Assembly (NCBI RefSeq): GCF_024341905.1
Contig: NZ_BQXY01000004.1
Location: 153,729 to 217,728 of the forward strand
Source of the DNA: Clostridium folliculivorans
GTDB taxonomy: Bacteria; Bacillota; Clostridia; Clostridiales; Clostridiaceae
Length of the DNA stretch: 64,000 nucleotides
Direction: 5' to 3'
Shown here one piece after another: positions 8,570-17,868 of the stretch. The notes beneath the pieces were generated by a model. The model was not told where the DNA came from. It saw only the letters and a list, made by a program, of their open reading frames with translations, and did no database searches. The position numbers and the translations under genes were made by a program. Within the stretch, counting starts at the first letter, position 1, and every line of letters starts with the position of its first letter.

Positions 8570-8866
8570 GTTTTCACTCCTTAACTTTCAAGTGTTTCTA
8601 ATTTGAATATTTTTATATAGACTGCTTGTCTAAAAAAATTATATTTTATTATTGTGTCAATTTGATGTGATGATTTTGAACAAATTGTTACTAAATATCA
8701 ATTAAGTGGCACACTAATATAATTTAAATGTTTTAAAATATGATAAGTGCGTTGTAAAGGAGGATAGGGCATTATATTTGTGATATTAATTAATGCATTA
8801 TTGAGTAATTATAATCAAAAAATATTTGGGTACAGAAGATAAATTAGAAAAAATAAAAAATATATA

Positions 8867-8895
8867 TTGACGAACCTGTACGTACAGCATATAAT
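8867..8895 (+). promoter_or_regulatory. Promoter with operator 1 in its spacer, upstream of treB
   Basis: TTGACG (8867-8872), an exact 17-bp spacer and TATAAT (8890-8895) form a near-ideal sigma-A promoter. The spacer contains the perfect 12-bp palindrome CTGTACGTACAG (8876-8887), so a bound repressor would exclude polymerase. The GntR-family TreR encoded downstream is the likely ligand (inference). Confidence 0.8.
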
Positions 8896-8908
8896 AAAAA
8901 CATAGACA

Positions 8909-8926
8909 AACTTGTACGTATAGGTT
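8909..8926 (+). promoter_or_regulatory. Operator 2 (second copy of the GTACGTA palindrome)
   Basis: AACTTGTACGTATAGGTT repeats the core of operator 1 (TGTACGTA) about 36 bp further on, just after the predicted transcription start. Two operators about 3.5 helical turns apart would allow cooperative repression. Confidence 0.65.
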
Positions 8927-8934
8927 GTAATTAA

Positions 8935-8948
8935 TGAAAATGTTTTCT
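8935..8948 (+). promoter_or_regulatory. Possible catabolite-responsive element (cre)
   Basis: TGAAAATGTTTTCT is a near-palindrome close to the cre consensus (TGWAANCGNTNWCA), with T in place of the central C. It lies downstream of the treB promoter, where CcpA would act as a roadblock. Single-site evidence only. Confidence 0.4.
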
Positions 8949-9081
8949 TGAATTTTAAAAGGACTTATTGAATGAATTTTTTATCCTTTAGAGGAAATTA
9001 TAGCTCAATTATATCTGTGGATAATTATGCTAACAGACTTAAGACATAGTATAAGTTAAAGAATAAAAAAGAAGAATATGT

Positions 9082-9171
9082 CGCCTGCCAGAATTTCTTC
9101 ACATACGTTCAGAAAAGGCAGATGCGCAAAAAAATTTAATAAAGAAAATCGCTTTATCAAATTTTTTATTT
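9082..9171 (+). ncRNA. PTS leader element copy A: conserved hairpin plus intrinsic terminator
   Basis: Hairpin 1 pairs CGC-CTGCC (9082-9089) with GGCAG-AT-GCG (9117-9126) around a loop holding TTCTTCACATACGTTCAGAAA. Hairpin 2 pairs ATTTAATAAAG (9134-9144) with CTTTATCAAAT (9152-9162, one mismatch) and runs into six T. It sits between the tre promoter and treB (start 9249). Related sequences occur at 41505 and 42050, also beside a PTS gene. It does not look like a BglG-type RAT. A regulated premature terminator is the simplest reading (inference). Confidence 0.55.
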
Positions 9172-9248
9172 AAAGTCTATGTAATCATTTACTAAATTAA
9201 TTTTTAAACATAAACTTATTTATATTAAGATGTCGGGGGGATTATTTT

Positions 9249-10679
9249 ATGGCTAAGTTTTCTAATGATGCAAAGCTTTTATTAGAATATGTAGGTGGAA
9301 AAGAAAATATATCAGCTGTAACACATTGCGCTACTCGTATGAGGTTCGTGTTAGCTGAGCCTAAAAAGGCAGATGTGAAGAAAATTGAAAGTTTAAAGAG
9401 TGTAAAGGGAACTTTTACTCAAGCTGGACAATTTCAGGTTATCATAGGTAATGAAGTATCTATGTTTTACAATGACTTTGTTGAGGTAGCAGGTATAGAC
9501 GGAGTAAGTAAAGAGCAGGCAAAAGTAGCAGCTAAGGGAAACATGAACTTTATGCAAAGACTACTAGCAAACCTTGCTGAAATATTTACACCACTTATAC
9601 CAGCATTAGTAGTAGGTGGTTTGATCTTAGGTTTCCGTAATGTAATAGGAGATATCAAGCTTCTTGATGGAGGCACTAAGACAATAATAGAAGTATCACA
9701 ATTTTGGGCAGGCGTCCACTCATTCTTATGGCTTATTGGTGAAGCTATATTCCACTTCTTGCCTGTAGGAATAACATGGTCAATATCTAAGAAAATGGGT
9801 ACAACTCAAATACTAGGAATAATACTAGGTATAACGTTAGTATCTCCACAGTTATTAAATGCTTATGCGGTAGCAGGAGCAAAGGAAATTCCAGTTTGGA
9901 ACTTTGGTTTTGCGCAGGTTCAAATGATTGGTTACCAAGCTCAAGTAATTCCAGCAATACTTGCAGGATTTTTACTTGCAATATTAGAGAAAAATATTCG
10001 TAAGGTCGTTCCGGAATATATATCAATGATAGTAGTTCCATTTTTATCACTTGTTCCAACAGTACTTATAGCTCATACAGTGTTAGGACCACTTGGTTGG
10101 AAGATAGGTTCAGGTATATCATATGTAGTATATAACGCTTTAACTTCATCTTTTGGATGGTTATTTGCAGCTGTATTTGGATTTGCTTATGCACCTTTAG
10201 TAATTACAGGCTTACATCATATGACTAATGCTATAGACTTACAACTTATGGGACAGTTAGGCGGTACAAACTTGTGGCCGATGATAGCTTTATCTAATAT
10301 AGCACAAGGATCAGCAGTACTAGCTATGATTTTTATAAATAGAGATAATGAAGAAGAAAAGCAAGTATCTATACCAGCATGCATATCATGCTATCTAGGG
10401 GTAACTGAACCAGCAATGTTTGGTATAAACTTAAAATATGTATATCCATTCTTAGCCGCTATGACTGGATCAGCAATTGCAGCAGTTATTTCTGTAGGAT
10501 CAGGAGTTATGGCTAACTCAATTGGAGTAGGTGGACTTCCAGGAATTTTATCAATAAAGCCACAATACATGGTTACTTTCGCTTTATGCATGGTTGTAGC
10601 AATAGCAGTACCATTTGTACTAACTATAGCTCTTTCAAAAAGAAAAGCGATAAAAGACAAAGCTAGCTTAAATGGATAA
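9249..10679 (+). CDS. treB: PTS trehalose-specific permease, EIIBC
   Basis: 476 residues. The N-terminal IIB domain has the phosphocysteine C27 in THCATRMRF. The IIC domain (about 105-465) has about ten membrane segments and the glucose-family signature GLHHMTNAIDLQL. It imports trehalose as trehalose 6-phosphate; no IIA domain is fused, so a shared IIA must supply phosphate. The assignment rests on the linked phosphotrehalase and TreR-like regulator. The RBS is GGGGGG. Transcription is controlled by the two operators and the leader upstream. Confidence 0.93.
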   Translation: MAKFSNDAKLLLEYVGGKENISAVTHCATRMRFVLAEPKKADVKKIESLKSVKGTFTQAGQFQVIIGNEVSMFYNDFVEVAGIDGVSKEQAKVAAKGNMNFMQRLLANLAEIFTPLIPALVVGGLILGFRNVIGDIKLLDGGTKTIIEVSQFWAGVHSFLWLIGEAIFHFLPVGITWSISKKMGTTQILGIILGITLVSPQLLNAYAVAGAKEIPVWNFGFAQVQMIGYQAQVIPAILAGFLLAILEKNIRKVVPEYISMIVVPFLSLVPTVLIAHTVLGPLGWKIGSGISYVVYNALTSSFGWLFAAVFGFAYAPLVITGLHHMTNAIDLQLMGQLGGTNLWPMIALSNIAQGSAVLAMIFINRDNEEEKQVSIPACISCYLGVTEPAMFGINLKYVYPFLAAMTGSAIAAVISVGSGVMANSIGVGGLPGILSIKPQYMVTFALCMVVAIAVPFVLTIALSKRKAIKDKASLNG

Positions 10680-10759
10680 TAGAATTTGAAATTAATGTGA
10701 GAAGAGAGGTAGGGGGAAACTCCTTCCTCTTTAACACTTATTTTAAAGGAGCAGATTAT

Positions 10760-12418
10760 ATGAAAGACTTTAAAAAAAGCGTAATTTATCAAATATATCC
10801 TAAATCATTTAAGGATTCTAATGGAGACGGTTTAGGTGATCTAAAGGGAGTAATAGAAAAAATTGATTATTTAGAAATGCTTGGGGTAGATTATATATGG
10901 CTTACTCCATTTTACGCTTCTCCACAGAAGGATAATGGGTATGATGTTGCTGATTACTGTAGCATAGATAAAAGATTTGGAACAATGAAGGATTTTGAAA
11001 AGTTAGTTGAAGAATGCACTAATAGGAATATTGGTGTGATGCTGGACATGGTGTTTAATCATACTTCTACAGAACATGAATGGTTCAAGAAGGCTCTAAG
11101 GAATGAGAAACAATATAAAGATTATTACATTTTTAAAGAGACGGAAGATGGCTCCGAACCTACTAATTGGAAGTCTAAGTTTGGAGGAAGTGCTTGGAAG
11201 AAGGTAAATGATGAATATTATTTACATCTGTTTGATGAAACTCAGGCTGACTTGAATTGGGAGAACTCTCAGGTTAGAGATGAAATATACAAAGTAGTAA
11301 AGTTTTGGATGGAGAAGGGTGTAAATGGATTTAGACTAGATGTAATAAACCTGATTTCTAAGCCAGATATATATGAAGATGACTTTGAAGGAGATGGCAG
11401 AAAATTTTATACTGATGGGCCAAGAATACATGAATATTTAAAAGAATTAAATAATAAAACCTTTGCTACTAAGAATAACATATTAACTGTAGGAGAGATG
11501 TCCTCTACTGATATTAATAACTGTATAAATTACTCAAATCCTGAAGAAAAGGAACTGTCAATGGTCTTTAATTTTCATCACTTAAAGGTTGATTATAAAG
11601 ATGGTGATAAGTGGACTTTAATGGATTTTGATTTCTTAAAGTTAAAAGATATCTTTAATAGTTGGCAAGTGGGTATGGAAAAGAATAATGGATGGAGTGC
11701 AGTGTTTTGGTGCAACCATGACCAACCAAGAATAGTGAGTCGTTTTGGTAATGAAGAGAAATATCATAAACAATCTGCAAAGATGCTTGCCACAGCTATT
11801 CATATGCTCAGAGGTACGCCTTACATATATCAAGGTGAAGAGATTGGAATGACCAATCCTCATTTTAATGATATAAAGCACTATGAAGATATTGAATCAA
11901 TAAATTATTACAACATACTTAAAAATAGCGGAAAATGTGAGGATGAAATATTAAAAATACTTAAATGTAAATCTAGAGATAATTCAAGAACTCCTATGCA
12001 GTGGGATTGTAGTGAAAATGGTGGATTTACAACAGGAGAACCTTGGATATCTTTAAGTGACAACTATAATAAAATAAATGTTGAGAACTCATTAAAAGAA
12101 AGTAATTCTATCTTCTATCACTATAAGAAGTTGATATCTTTAAGAAAAGAATATGATGTTATATCATATGGAAGTTATGTGCCTATATTAGAAGAGCATG
12201 AATCAGTTTTTGCATATGTTAGAGAGTATGAAGGTGAAAAGCTTATGGTAATAAACAACTTTTATGGACGTGAAACCATAGTTGATATGCCTAGTGAATA
12301 TAAATTATATGATGAGAATGCTAGCATATTATTATCTAATTATGAAGATTCGCAACAGCTAACAGACCGCATTGAACTAAGACCTTATGAGTCTATAGTA
12401 TATTATTTAAACGGATAA
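10760..12418 (+). CDS. treC: Alpha,alpha-phosphotrehalase (trehalose-6-phosphate hydrolase, GH13)
   Basis: 552 residues from the ATG at 10760 (RBS AAAGGAG); upstream in-frame starts have no RBS. The GH13 oligo-1,6-glucosidase/phosphotrehalase fold begins VIYQIYPKSFKDSNGDGLGD. The four conserved regions are DMVFNH, GFRLDVIN (nucleophile Asp), VGEMSS (acid/base Glu) and NHDQPR. It splits cytoplasmic trehalose 6-phosphate into glucose and glucose 6-phosphate. It lies 80 bp after treB in the same operon. Confidence 0.94.
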   Translation: MKDFKKSVIYQIYPKSFKDSNGDGLGDLKGVIEKIDYLEMLGVDYIWLTPFYASPQKDNGYDVADYCSIDKRFGTMKDFEKLVEECTNRNIGVMLDMVFNHTSTEHEWFKKALRNEKQYKDYYIFKETEDGSEPTNWKSKFGGSAWKKVNDEYYLHLFDETQADLNWENSQVRDEIYKVVKFWMEKGVNGFRLDVINLISKPDIYEDDFEGDGRKFYTDGPRIHEYLKELNNKTFATKNNILTVGEMSSTDINNCINYSNPEEKELSMVFNFHHLKVDYKDGDKWTLMDFDFLKLKDIFNSWQVGMEKNNGWSAVFWCNHDQPRIVSRFGNEEKYHKQSAKMLATAIHMLRGTPYIYQGEEIGMTNPHFNDIKHYEDIESINYYNILKNSGKCEDEILKILKCKSRDNSRTPMQWDCSENGGFTTGEPWISLSDNYNKINVENSLKESNSIFYHYKKLISLRKEYDVISYGSYVPILEEHESVFAYVREYEGEKLMVINNFYGRETIVDMPSEYKLYDENASILLSNYEDSQQLTDRIELRPYESIVYYLNG

Positions 12419-12539
12419 AGATACAAATAGACAATACTATAATTAAACTTAACATCTAAAAATCACTATATTATTTATGCAAAGGTATATTTGTTGAAAC
12501 TTATATATATAAATGCTAAAATATTTACGGTGATATAAT

Positions 12540-13250
12540 ATGGATAGTAAATACCTAGCTATATATAATGATATAGTTAATAAAATAGAAGTTGGCAAGA
12601 TGGAGCCAAACTCAAAACTTCCTTCTGAAAGCGAACTCATGGAAGCTTATAATGTATCCAGGGATACTATAAGAAAAGCTCTGGCTCTTTTAGAGACAAA
12701 TGGATGCATACAAAAGATAAAAGGAAAAGGTTCTTTTGTTCTTGATGTAAATAAATTTGATTTTCCTATGTCTGGATTAACTAGCTTTAAGGAACTTGCG
12801 GGAAAGATGGGAAGTGGTTCTAATACTATATTAAAAGAATTAGAGCTTATAAGTGGAGACAAGTTTATAATGAAGCAGCTAGAGTTATCAGAGGATGACG
12901 AAGCGTGGAAGGTAGTAAGAGTTAGAGAAATTGGTGGCAAAAAAATTATTTTAGATAAAGATTACTTTAACAAAAAATTCGTTCCAGATTTAACAAAAGA
13001 AATCTGTGAGAATTCCATATATGAATATATAGAAAATACTTTAGGTCTAAAGATTAGTTATGCTAAGAAGGAATTTACAGTTCAGCAGGCTACCGAAGAA
13101 GATAAGGCTGTTTTAGACTTTGAAAACTTCAATATGATAGTAGTGGTTAAAAACTATGTTTATCTAGAAGATACTAGTCTATTTCAGTATACAGAATCTA
13201 GACATAGACCGGATAGATTTAGATTTGTAGATTTTGCTAGAAGAAGATAA
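12540..13250 (+). CDS. treR: Trehalose operon repressor, GntR family
   Basis: 236 residues. The winged helix (about 1-72) has LPSESELMEAYNVSRDTIRKAL and the wing GKGSFV. The C-terminal UTRA effector domain ends with the typical SRHRPDRFRFVDFARR, as in Bacillus TreR. Trehalose 6-phosphate would be the inducer (from the family). It follows treC after 120 bp with a weak RBS and is ended by a strong terminator. The palindromes before treB are its expected targets. Confidence 0.93.
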   Translation: MDSKYLAIYNDIVNKIEVGKMEPNSKLPSESELMEAYNVSRDTIRKALALLETNGCIQKIKGKGSFVLDVNKFDFPMSGLTSFKELAGKMGSGSNTILKELELISGDKFIMKQLELSEDDEAWKVVRVREIGGKKIILDKDYFNKKFVPDLTKEICENSIYEYIENTLGLKISYAKKEFTVQQATEEDKAVLDFENFNMIVVVKNYVYLEDTSLFQYTESRHRPDRFRFVDFARRR

Positions 13251-13284
13251 GTACACTGTTATTGAAGTTTTATAGAATCTAAGA

Positions 13285-13320
13285 AAAAAGGAGGCTCTGC
13301 TTATTCAGAGTCTCCTTTTT
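13285..13320. terminator. Bidirectional terminator after treR
   Basis: A 15-bp stem (13285-13299 with 13306-13320, one mismatch) includes CTCTG/CAGAG and AAAAAGGAG/CTCCTTTTT, giving T-runs on both strands. It serves treR and the convergent exosporium-type gene. Confidence 0.9.
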
Positions 13321-13407
13321 AATTAAAAGGTAACATTTAAACAAGTTAAGTCTATGCTAATATGAGCTTTCATAGAAAACTATACTTTTAGGGTAAATTA
13401 AATTAAT

Positions 13408-14049
13408 TTATTTTATTTCAGCACCTGCGTTAACATATCCTCTAACAACACTTGCAACTCCGGTAGGATTTGTTGCGTAAAATACCATCATAACACGTGA
13501 ACCAGCCTCTACTGGTGCCTCAAAGTTAGCTATCCCGCTGACTGAATCTCCAATTGATAAAGAACCTTGTAACGGATCTAAGTTAACTAAAGCTCCTGGA
13601 ATAGCTGTAAATGTGGTAGAATTTGCTCTAAATAATTGAGCTACAATGGTTACTGGGGTTGTAAGAGTTACTGCAGTTAAAACTGTAAAGTGAGCAGCTA
13701 TAGAAGTAATTATTCCGGAGCGAGGCATTGAAAAAGCTTCATCAGGCGTACCAGTAGGTATAGTTAATGTGGTACCGTTATTTGTAAGAGTGAATCCGGG
13801 GAAGGCACTCCCAAAACCTACTATTGTAGCGTCACTAAATAGATTGCCTGCTATGGTCGTAAGAATAACCGGTGCAATAAAATCTGATGCGAATGGTATT
13901 ATAGCCCCACCTAAGATTCTAGTATTTACTCTACGAATAGTGGTAAGAGTAGCACAAGGATTGCAGTGATGTTTATGATGATGACCATCTGGATAGCCAG
14001 GGTCATTTGGACATAAGTCATATCTATTATAATCGTTATACATTGACAT
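13408..14049 (-). CDS. Exosporium BclA/BclB-type C-terminal domain protein
   Basis: 213 residues from ATG 14049 (RBS GGAAGGGA); a start 17 codons upstream lacks an RBS. The short head has PNDPGYPDGHHHKHHCNPC, a His/Cys-rich segment. The remaining 150 residues are hydrophobic beta-strand repeats with Gly, Thr and Val (IIPFASDFIAPVILTT, FTLTNNGTTLTIPTG, RSGIITSIAAHFT), the pattern of the trimeric BclB-related exosporium domain. The collagen-like stalk of BclA is absent. It is probably a spore-surface protein (family resemblance). It is monocistronic. Confidence 0.75.
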   Translation of the reverse strand: MSMYNDYNRYDLCPNDPGYPDGHHHKHHCNPCATLTTIRRVNTRILGGAIIPFASDFIAPVILTTIAGNLFSDATIVGFGSAFPGFTLTNNGTTLTIPTGTPDEAFSMPRSGIITSIAAHFTVLTAVTLTTPVTIVAQLFRANSTTFTAIPGALVNLDPLQGSLSIGDSVSGIANFEAPVEAGSRVMMVFYATNPTGVASVVRGYVNAGAEIK

Positions 14050-14203
14050 ATCAAAAATCCCTTCCTTAAAAATATAATGATATAAATATATAAAAAGCAC
14101 TTTATATATTTATATGTTTATATAGATTATTCTATATTATAGTATATAAATAAGAAGGTGAATTGGTGTATCGATTTGTCAGATAATCGCGAAAATAGTC
14201 ATT

Positions 14204-16210
14204 TTAGTTATTTTTTAGATGCTTATCAAACCATTGCGTTATTTCTGTAATCCTTCTAACTCTATGTTTAGGTTTGCCACTTCTACTCAACTCATGGTTT
14301 TCTACTTTAAACATACAAAGTCTTGTTTCTACTCCGTGATATTTTAATGCAGTAAACATCTGAAGAGCTTCAGGAATCCAACATCTATAATCTTCATTGG
14401 AGTGTAGGAATAGTGTTGGTGTTTTTACCTTATCCGCATATTTTAGTGGGGAGTGGAACCATACTTTTTCGTAGTCACTCCAAGGTGTTGCTCCAGTTTG
14501 ATCTGGTCCAAAGAAATAACCTATATCTGTTGTGCCGAAAAAAGAAGTCCAGTTTGAAATGCTTCGTTGAGAAGCAGCGGCACTAAATCTATCAGTGTGG
14601 CCTATTATCCAGTTGGTCATAAATCCGCCATAAGAGCCTCCGGTTACACCAACTTTTGCAGAGTCTATAAATGTATATCTTTTTAGCACCTCATCAGTAA
14701 ATTTCATGATATCTTCATAATCTATTGTTCCGTATTTTCCTCTGATATCAGCAAAGTCGTTGCCTTTTCCATCGCTTCCTCTAGGGTTGCAGAAAAAGAC
14801 TGCATAGCCTTCACTAGCCCAGTACTGCATTTCATGGAAGAAAACTGTGCCGTATACTGTTTTAGGACCACCATGTATATCTAATATTGCAGGATATTTT
14901 TGGGTTTCATCAAAATTCACAGGTTTAATAACCCAGCCGTCTATTAGTATACCTGGCTCTGTTTCAATACTTACTTTTTCTGGAGAAGAAATAAGCTTTT
15001 CTGATTTAACCCAATCATTAAAAGAAGATAATTTTTCAGAGGTATTATCACCTACAGTATAAATTTCTTGAAGAGCTTCTGAAGCCATTCCTATGAATAG
15101 TGCATTATCTTTATTTATGCTTATCCCATCTACAGTTCCATTACCATTAGTTAGAGTTTCTATATTTCCATTTACATCTATCTTGTTTAATAAAGAACTA
15201 TCATTTTCGGTTGTTATAAAATATAAGAATTCTCCTTCAATTTGCATTGTTACAGAACCACAATATCTGCAGTCTGAACCTACAGAGTTATCCAAAGCTT
15301 TATCAAAATCAGGTGTAATGCATTTTTGTTCATAGGTATCTAAGTCAATGGTATAGAACTTTGAGTTTTCATTTATACCGTATTTAGACATATCTGTTGC
15401 TGCCACTATAAGGTTTTTATTAGATATAAAATTTGCAAATCTATTGCTCATAGGTAACGGTTGAGGTACTATAGTGAGCTTTTTCTTTTTTAAGTCATAT
15501 ATTGATATTTCATTTGTCGTAGGCATTTTATCTTTAAAATGGTAGCTTAGTATTACAAGCTTACTTTTGCTTACGTCTAAGTCAAAGAAATCAACATTTG
15601 TAGCTTCGTCTGTAATAGTTTCAACCTTTTGCGTTGCAGTATCAAATAAATATAATCTTGTTCTTTGGCCTCTCGTGAATCCACCACCATTTAGCCAAAA
15701 TGGTATTTCTTCAAGTATTTCATAATCATCTTCGTCTTTTCTTCTGCTTAATTCTTTTTGTTTTTCATCAGAATTTAAACAACTTAAATCAGTTTCATTA
15801 GGATTATAATCTGAAGAGAACACGTACAAATTCTCGTTAATTTGTTTTATGGAGTTTACAGACTTAGGAATAGTAAATAGTTTAACTGCTTCTCCACCGT
15901 GAATATTAATTCTATAATAGTGAGTGAATTCTTCGCCGTTCTTAAGTTTTTCTTTATCTTTAGAATCCCTTTGGGCAGGGAATATTATATTCTCAGAATC
16001 AAGCCATAAAAAACTCTTTTCAGAGTCAGAGGATGTAAGTCTGTATTTAGAATTGCTTTTTAAGTCAATAATCCATAAATTTGATAAGTATTTGTTATCC
16101 TCAAGATCTGCTTGGTGCACAACAAAGCAGGCATAGTTACCATCAGGTGAGTGCTTTATTGAAGATAAAAAAGTATATTTAGTAAAATCATCGATTTTCA
16201 CTTTTTCCAT
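14204..16210 (-). CDS. S9-family serine peptidase (acylaminoacyl-/prolyl-oligopeptidase type)
   Basis: 668 residues. The N-terminal beta-propeller region (about 1-400) carries TolB-like repeats. The C-terminal alpha/beta hydrolase has the nucleophile S526 in GGSYGGF, then D607 (SNEDYR) and H639 (VENHELSR), so the triad is intact. No signal peptide is seen, so it acts in the cytoplasm on short peptides. The start has GGAGG eight bases upstream. It is expressed alone. Its downstream end lies beside the exosporium-type gene, without an obvious terminator. Confidence 0.92.
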   Translation of the reverse strand: MEKVKIDDFTKYTFLSSIKHSPDGNYACFVVHQADLEDNKYLSNLWIIDLKSNSKYRLTSSDSEKSFLWLDSENIIFPAQRDSKDKEKLKNGEEFTHYYRINIHGGEAVKLFTIPKSVNSIKQINENLYVFSSDYNPNETDLSCLNSDEKQKELSRRKDEDDYEILEEIPFWLNGGGFTRGQRTRLYLFDTATQKVETITDEATNVDFFDLDVSKSKLVILSYHFKDKMPTTNEISIYDLKKKKLTIVPQPLPMSNRFANFISNKNLIVAATDMSKYGINENSKFYTIDLDTYEQKCITPDFDKALDNSVGSDCRYCGSVTMQIEGEFLYFITTENDSSLLNKIDVNGNIETLTNGNGTVDGISINKDNALFIGMASEALQEIYTVGDNTSEKLSSFNDWVKSEKLISSPEKVSIETEPGILIDGWVIKPVNFDETQKYPAILDIHGGPKTVYGTVFFHEMQYWASEGYAVFFCNPRGSDGKGNDFADIRGKYGTIDYEDIMKFTDEVLKRYTFIDSAKVGVTGGSYGGFMTNWIIGHTDRFSAAASQRSISNWTSFFGTTDIGYFFGPDQTGATPWSDYEKVWFHSPLKYADKVKTPTLFLHSNEDYRCWIPEALQMFTALKYHGVETRLCMFKVENHELSRSGKPKHRVRRITEITQWFDKHLKNN

Positions 16211-16253
16211 ATATTAATCCTCCATTCAATTTATACCAATAGTTAATGTAAAA

Positions 16254-16390
16254 AAGTGAAGAGCTACAGTTTATTGAGTTCCTGACTTAAACTATAAATT
16301 TGTGTATGCCGCAAAATTCCAAGAATTCAGGATTTTTGAACATGCATAAATTAAGTTTTAGTACAGGAAGACTTTAGTAACTCTTCACTT
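16254..16390. repeat. Family 3 palindromic element, copy 1 (also acts as ilvE terminator)
   Basis: The outer stem AAGTGAAGAG (16254-16263) pairs with CTCTTCACTT (16381-16390). The inner arms, AGTTCCTG (16277-16284) with CAGGAAGACTT (16364-16374), enclose a core that aligns with the element at 48736-48840. On the minus strand the outer stem runs straight into a T-run (CTTTTT), so it can terminate ilvE. It fills the gap between ilvE and the S9 peptidase gene. Confidence 0.75.
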
Positions 16391-16401
16391 AATAAAATGC
16401 T

Positions 16402-17427
16402 CTATTTAACTTCTACAATCCATCCTTCAGGCGCTTTTTTGTCACCAAATTGAATTCCTGAAAGTGTGTCATAAAGTTCTTTTGTAATTGGGCCTACTTC
16501 TGTTTCACTATGGAACACATGAAGCTTATCTTTATAGAAGATTCCACCTATTGGTGTTATTACAGCTGCAGTTCCACAAGCGCCTGCTTCTTTGAATTCA
16601 TCTATGTTGTCTATAAATACATCTCTTTCTTCAGCTTCTAAACCTAAATATTCTTTAGCTAAATGAAGCAAGGAATACTTAGTTATGCTAGGAAGTATGG
16701 ATGGTGAATCAGGTGTTACAAATTTATTATCCTTTGTTATACCAAAGAAGTTAGCAGCTCCAACTTCTTCAATCTTAGTGTGTGTTGCTGGGTCTAGGTA
16801 AATACAATCTGCATAGCCACCCTTTGCTGCTAGTTCATGAGGATGTAGACTTGCAGCATAGTTTCCACCAACTTTAGCTGCCCCAGTACCGTAAGGTGCT
16901 GCTCTATCATAATCTGAAATTATAAAGTTTACAGGAGTTATTCCACCTTTGAAATAAGCCCCTACAGGTATACAGAATACGCAGAATATATATTCAGGTG
17001 CAGGTTTTACACCAATGTTATTACCAACACCTATTACGAAAGGTCTTAGATATAATGTTGCCCCAGTACCATAAGGTGGAACATAGTGTTCATTTGCCTT
17101 AACAACTTGAATACAAGCATCTATAAACTTTTTCTCAGATATTTCTGGCATCAATAACCTGTTACAGCTAGCAGCCATTCTTTTTGCATTTTGATCAGGT
17201 CTGAAAAGCTGAATTTTTCCTTCTTTAGTTCTATATGCTTTTAATCCCTCAAAGCATTGTTGCCCATAATGTAAAGCTGTTGAAGCTTCGCTTATTGAAA
17301 GCATATTATCCTCAACAAGTGCGCCATCATCCCATTTTCCATCTTTCCACTTAGAAACATATCGGAAATCTGTTTTGATATAATTAAACCCCAATGTACT
17401 CCAATCAATATTTACTTCTTTAGACAT
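16402..17427 (-). CDS. ilvE: Branched-chain amino acid aminotransferase
   Basis: 341 residues, the length of type II BCATs. PLP Lys185 lies in [12 protein letters not shown]. Other family blocks include [16 protein letters not shown] and the C-terminal [12 protein letters not shown]. It catalyses reversible transfer of amino groups between Leu/Ile/Val and 2-oxoglutarate, the last step of their synthesis. No neighbour belongs to the ilv/leu pathway. The 5' region shows no T-box. It ends at a palindromic element. Confidence 0.95.
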   Translation of the reverse strand: MSKEVNIDWSTLGFNYIKTDFRYVSKWKDGKWDDGALVEDNMLSISEASTALHYGQQCFEGLKAYRTKEGKIQLFRPDQNAKRMAASCNRLLMPEISEKKFIDACIQVVKANEHYVPPYGTGATLYLRPFVIGVGNNIGVKPAPEYIFCVFCIPVGAYFKGGITPVNFIISDYDRAAPYGTGAAKVGGNYAASLHPHELAAKGGYADCIYLDPATHTKIEEVGAANFFGITKDNKFVTPDSPSILPSITKYSLLHLAKEYLGLEAEERDVFIDNIDEFKEAGACGTAAVITPIGGIFYKDKLHVFHSETEVGPITKELYDTLSGIQFGDKKAPEGWIVEVK

Positions 17428-17868
17428 TAAAAAGCCCCCTGTTCTATAAATTATACTTTTAAATTCCTATTATATAATTTTATCACTTTTAGTTATAATG
17501 TAAAATAAACTTTTTCCTTTCGAAGTAATTAAGATAAGTTATGTCTAAATATGTAGTATAGTTACCAAAGTATACATTTATTAACTCGGAATGAGGATAT
17601 CCTAACTAAAACGCCTATTTTTTAACTGATTTACAGTAAAAATAGTTAAATTGTTTATTAATTATCAAAAAATGTATTGATTTCAATTAAATCCTCTAAT
17701 ATACTTAATTTAATAAAATAAAACATATCGGAATAGTTGGTAATTAGAATTGATAAATTACAGAAGGTTCTAGGATTTATAGCTTTCGGTACTTATTTGG
17801 GGCTTACTCGGCTAATCTGAGCGTAAATGTTAATTTCATAACAAAAATAATTTTGGGGAGGCTTAGCT
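17428..17868. promoter_or_regulatory. Divergent control region ilvE / sulfur operon; two TCGGAAT boxes
   Basis: 440 bp without a gene. TCGGAAT occurs twice (17586-17592 and 17728-17734); the second reads TATCGGAATAGTTGGTAAT. This resembles, without matching exactly, Rrf2/CymR-type sulfur operators of Firmicutes and is placed to control the operon starting at 17869. A hairpin CTATTTTT(TA)ACTG/CAGTAAAAATAG lies at 17615-17645 and a small one at about 17806-17830. No SAM riboswitch or T-box motif is seen. Confidence 0.35.

Larger units (their letters stand above)
8570..9248. other. Control region of the trehalose unit (non-coding)
   Basis: About 680 bp without a gene between the divergent lipoprotein gene and treB. 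It holds a sigma-A promoter with an embedded operator, a second operator, a possible cre site and a structured leader (each listed separately). I see nothing else in the first 290 bases. Confidence 0.7.

Noticed and set aside
9082-9126. BglG/LicT-type ribonucleic antiterminator (RAT) before treB
   Set aside because: The RAT consensus (GGATTGTTACTGC...GGCAAAACC pattern) is not present, the stem does not overlap the terminator arm, and no BglG-type gene is nearby.
10391-10792. 133-codon minus-strand frame across the treB end
   Set aside because: It overlaps treB and the treC RBS and has no start signal of its own.
17428-17868. SAM riboswitch or T-box upstream of the sulfur operon or ilvE
   Set aside because: Neither the S-box core nor the T-box GGTGG-containing block is found on either strand.
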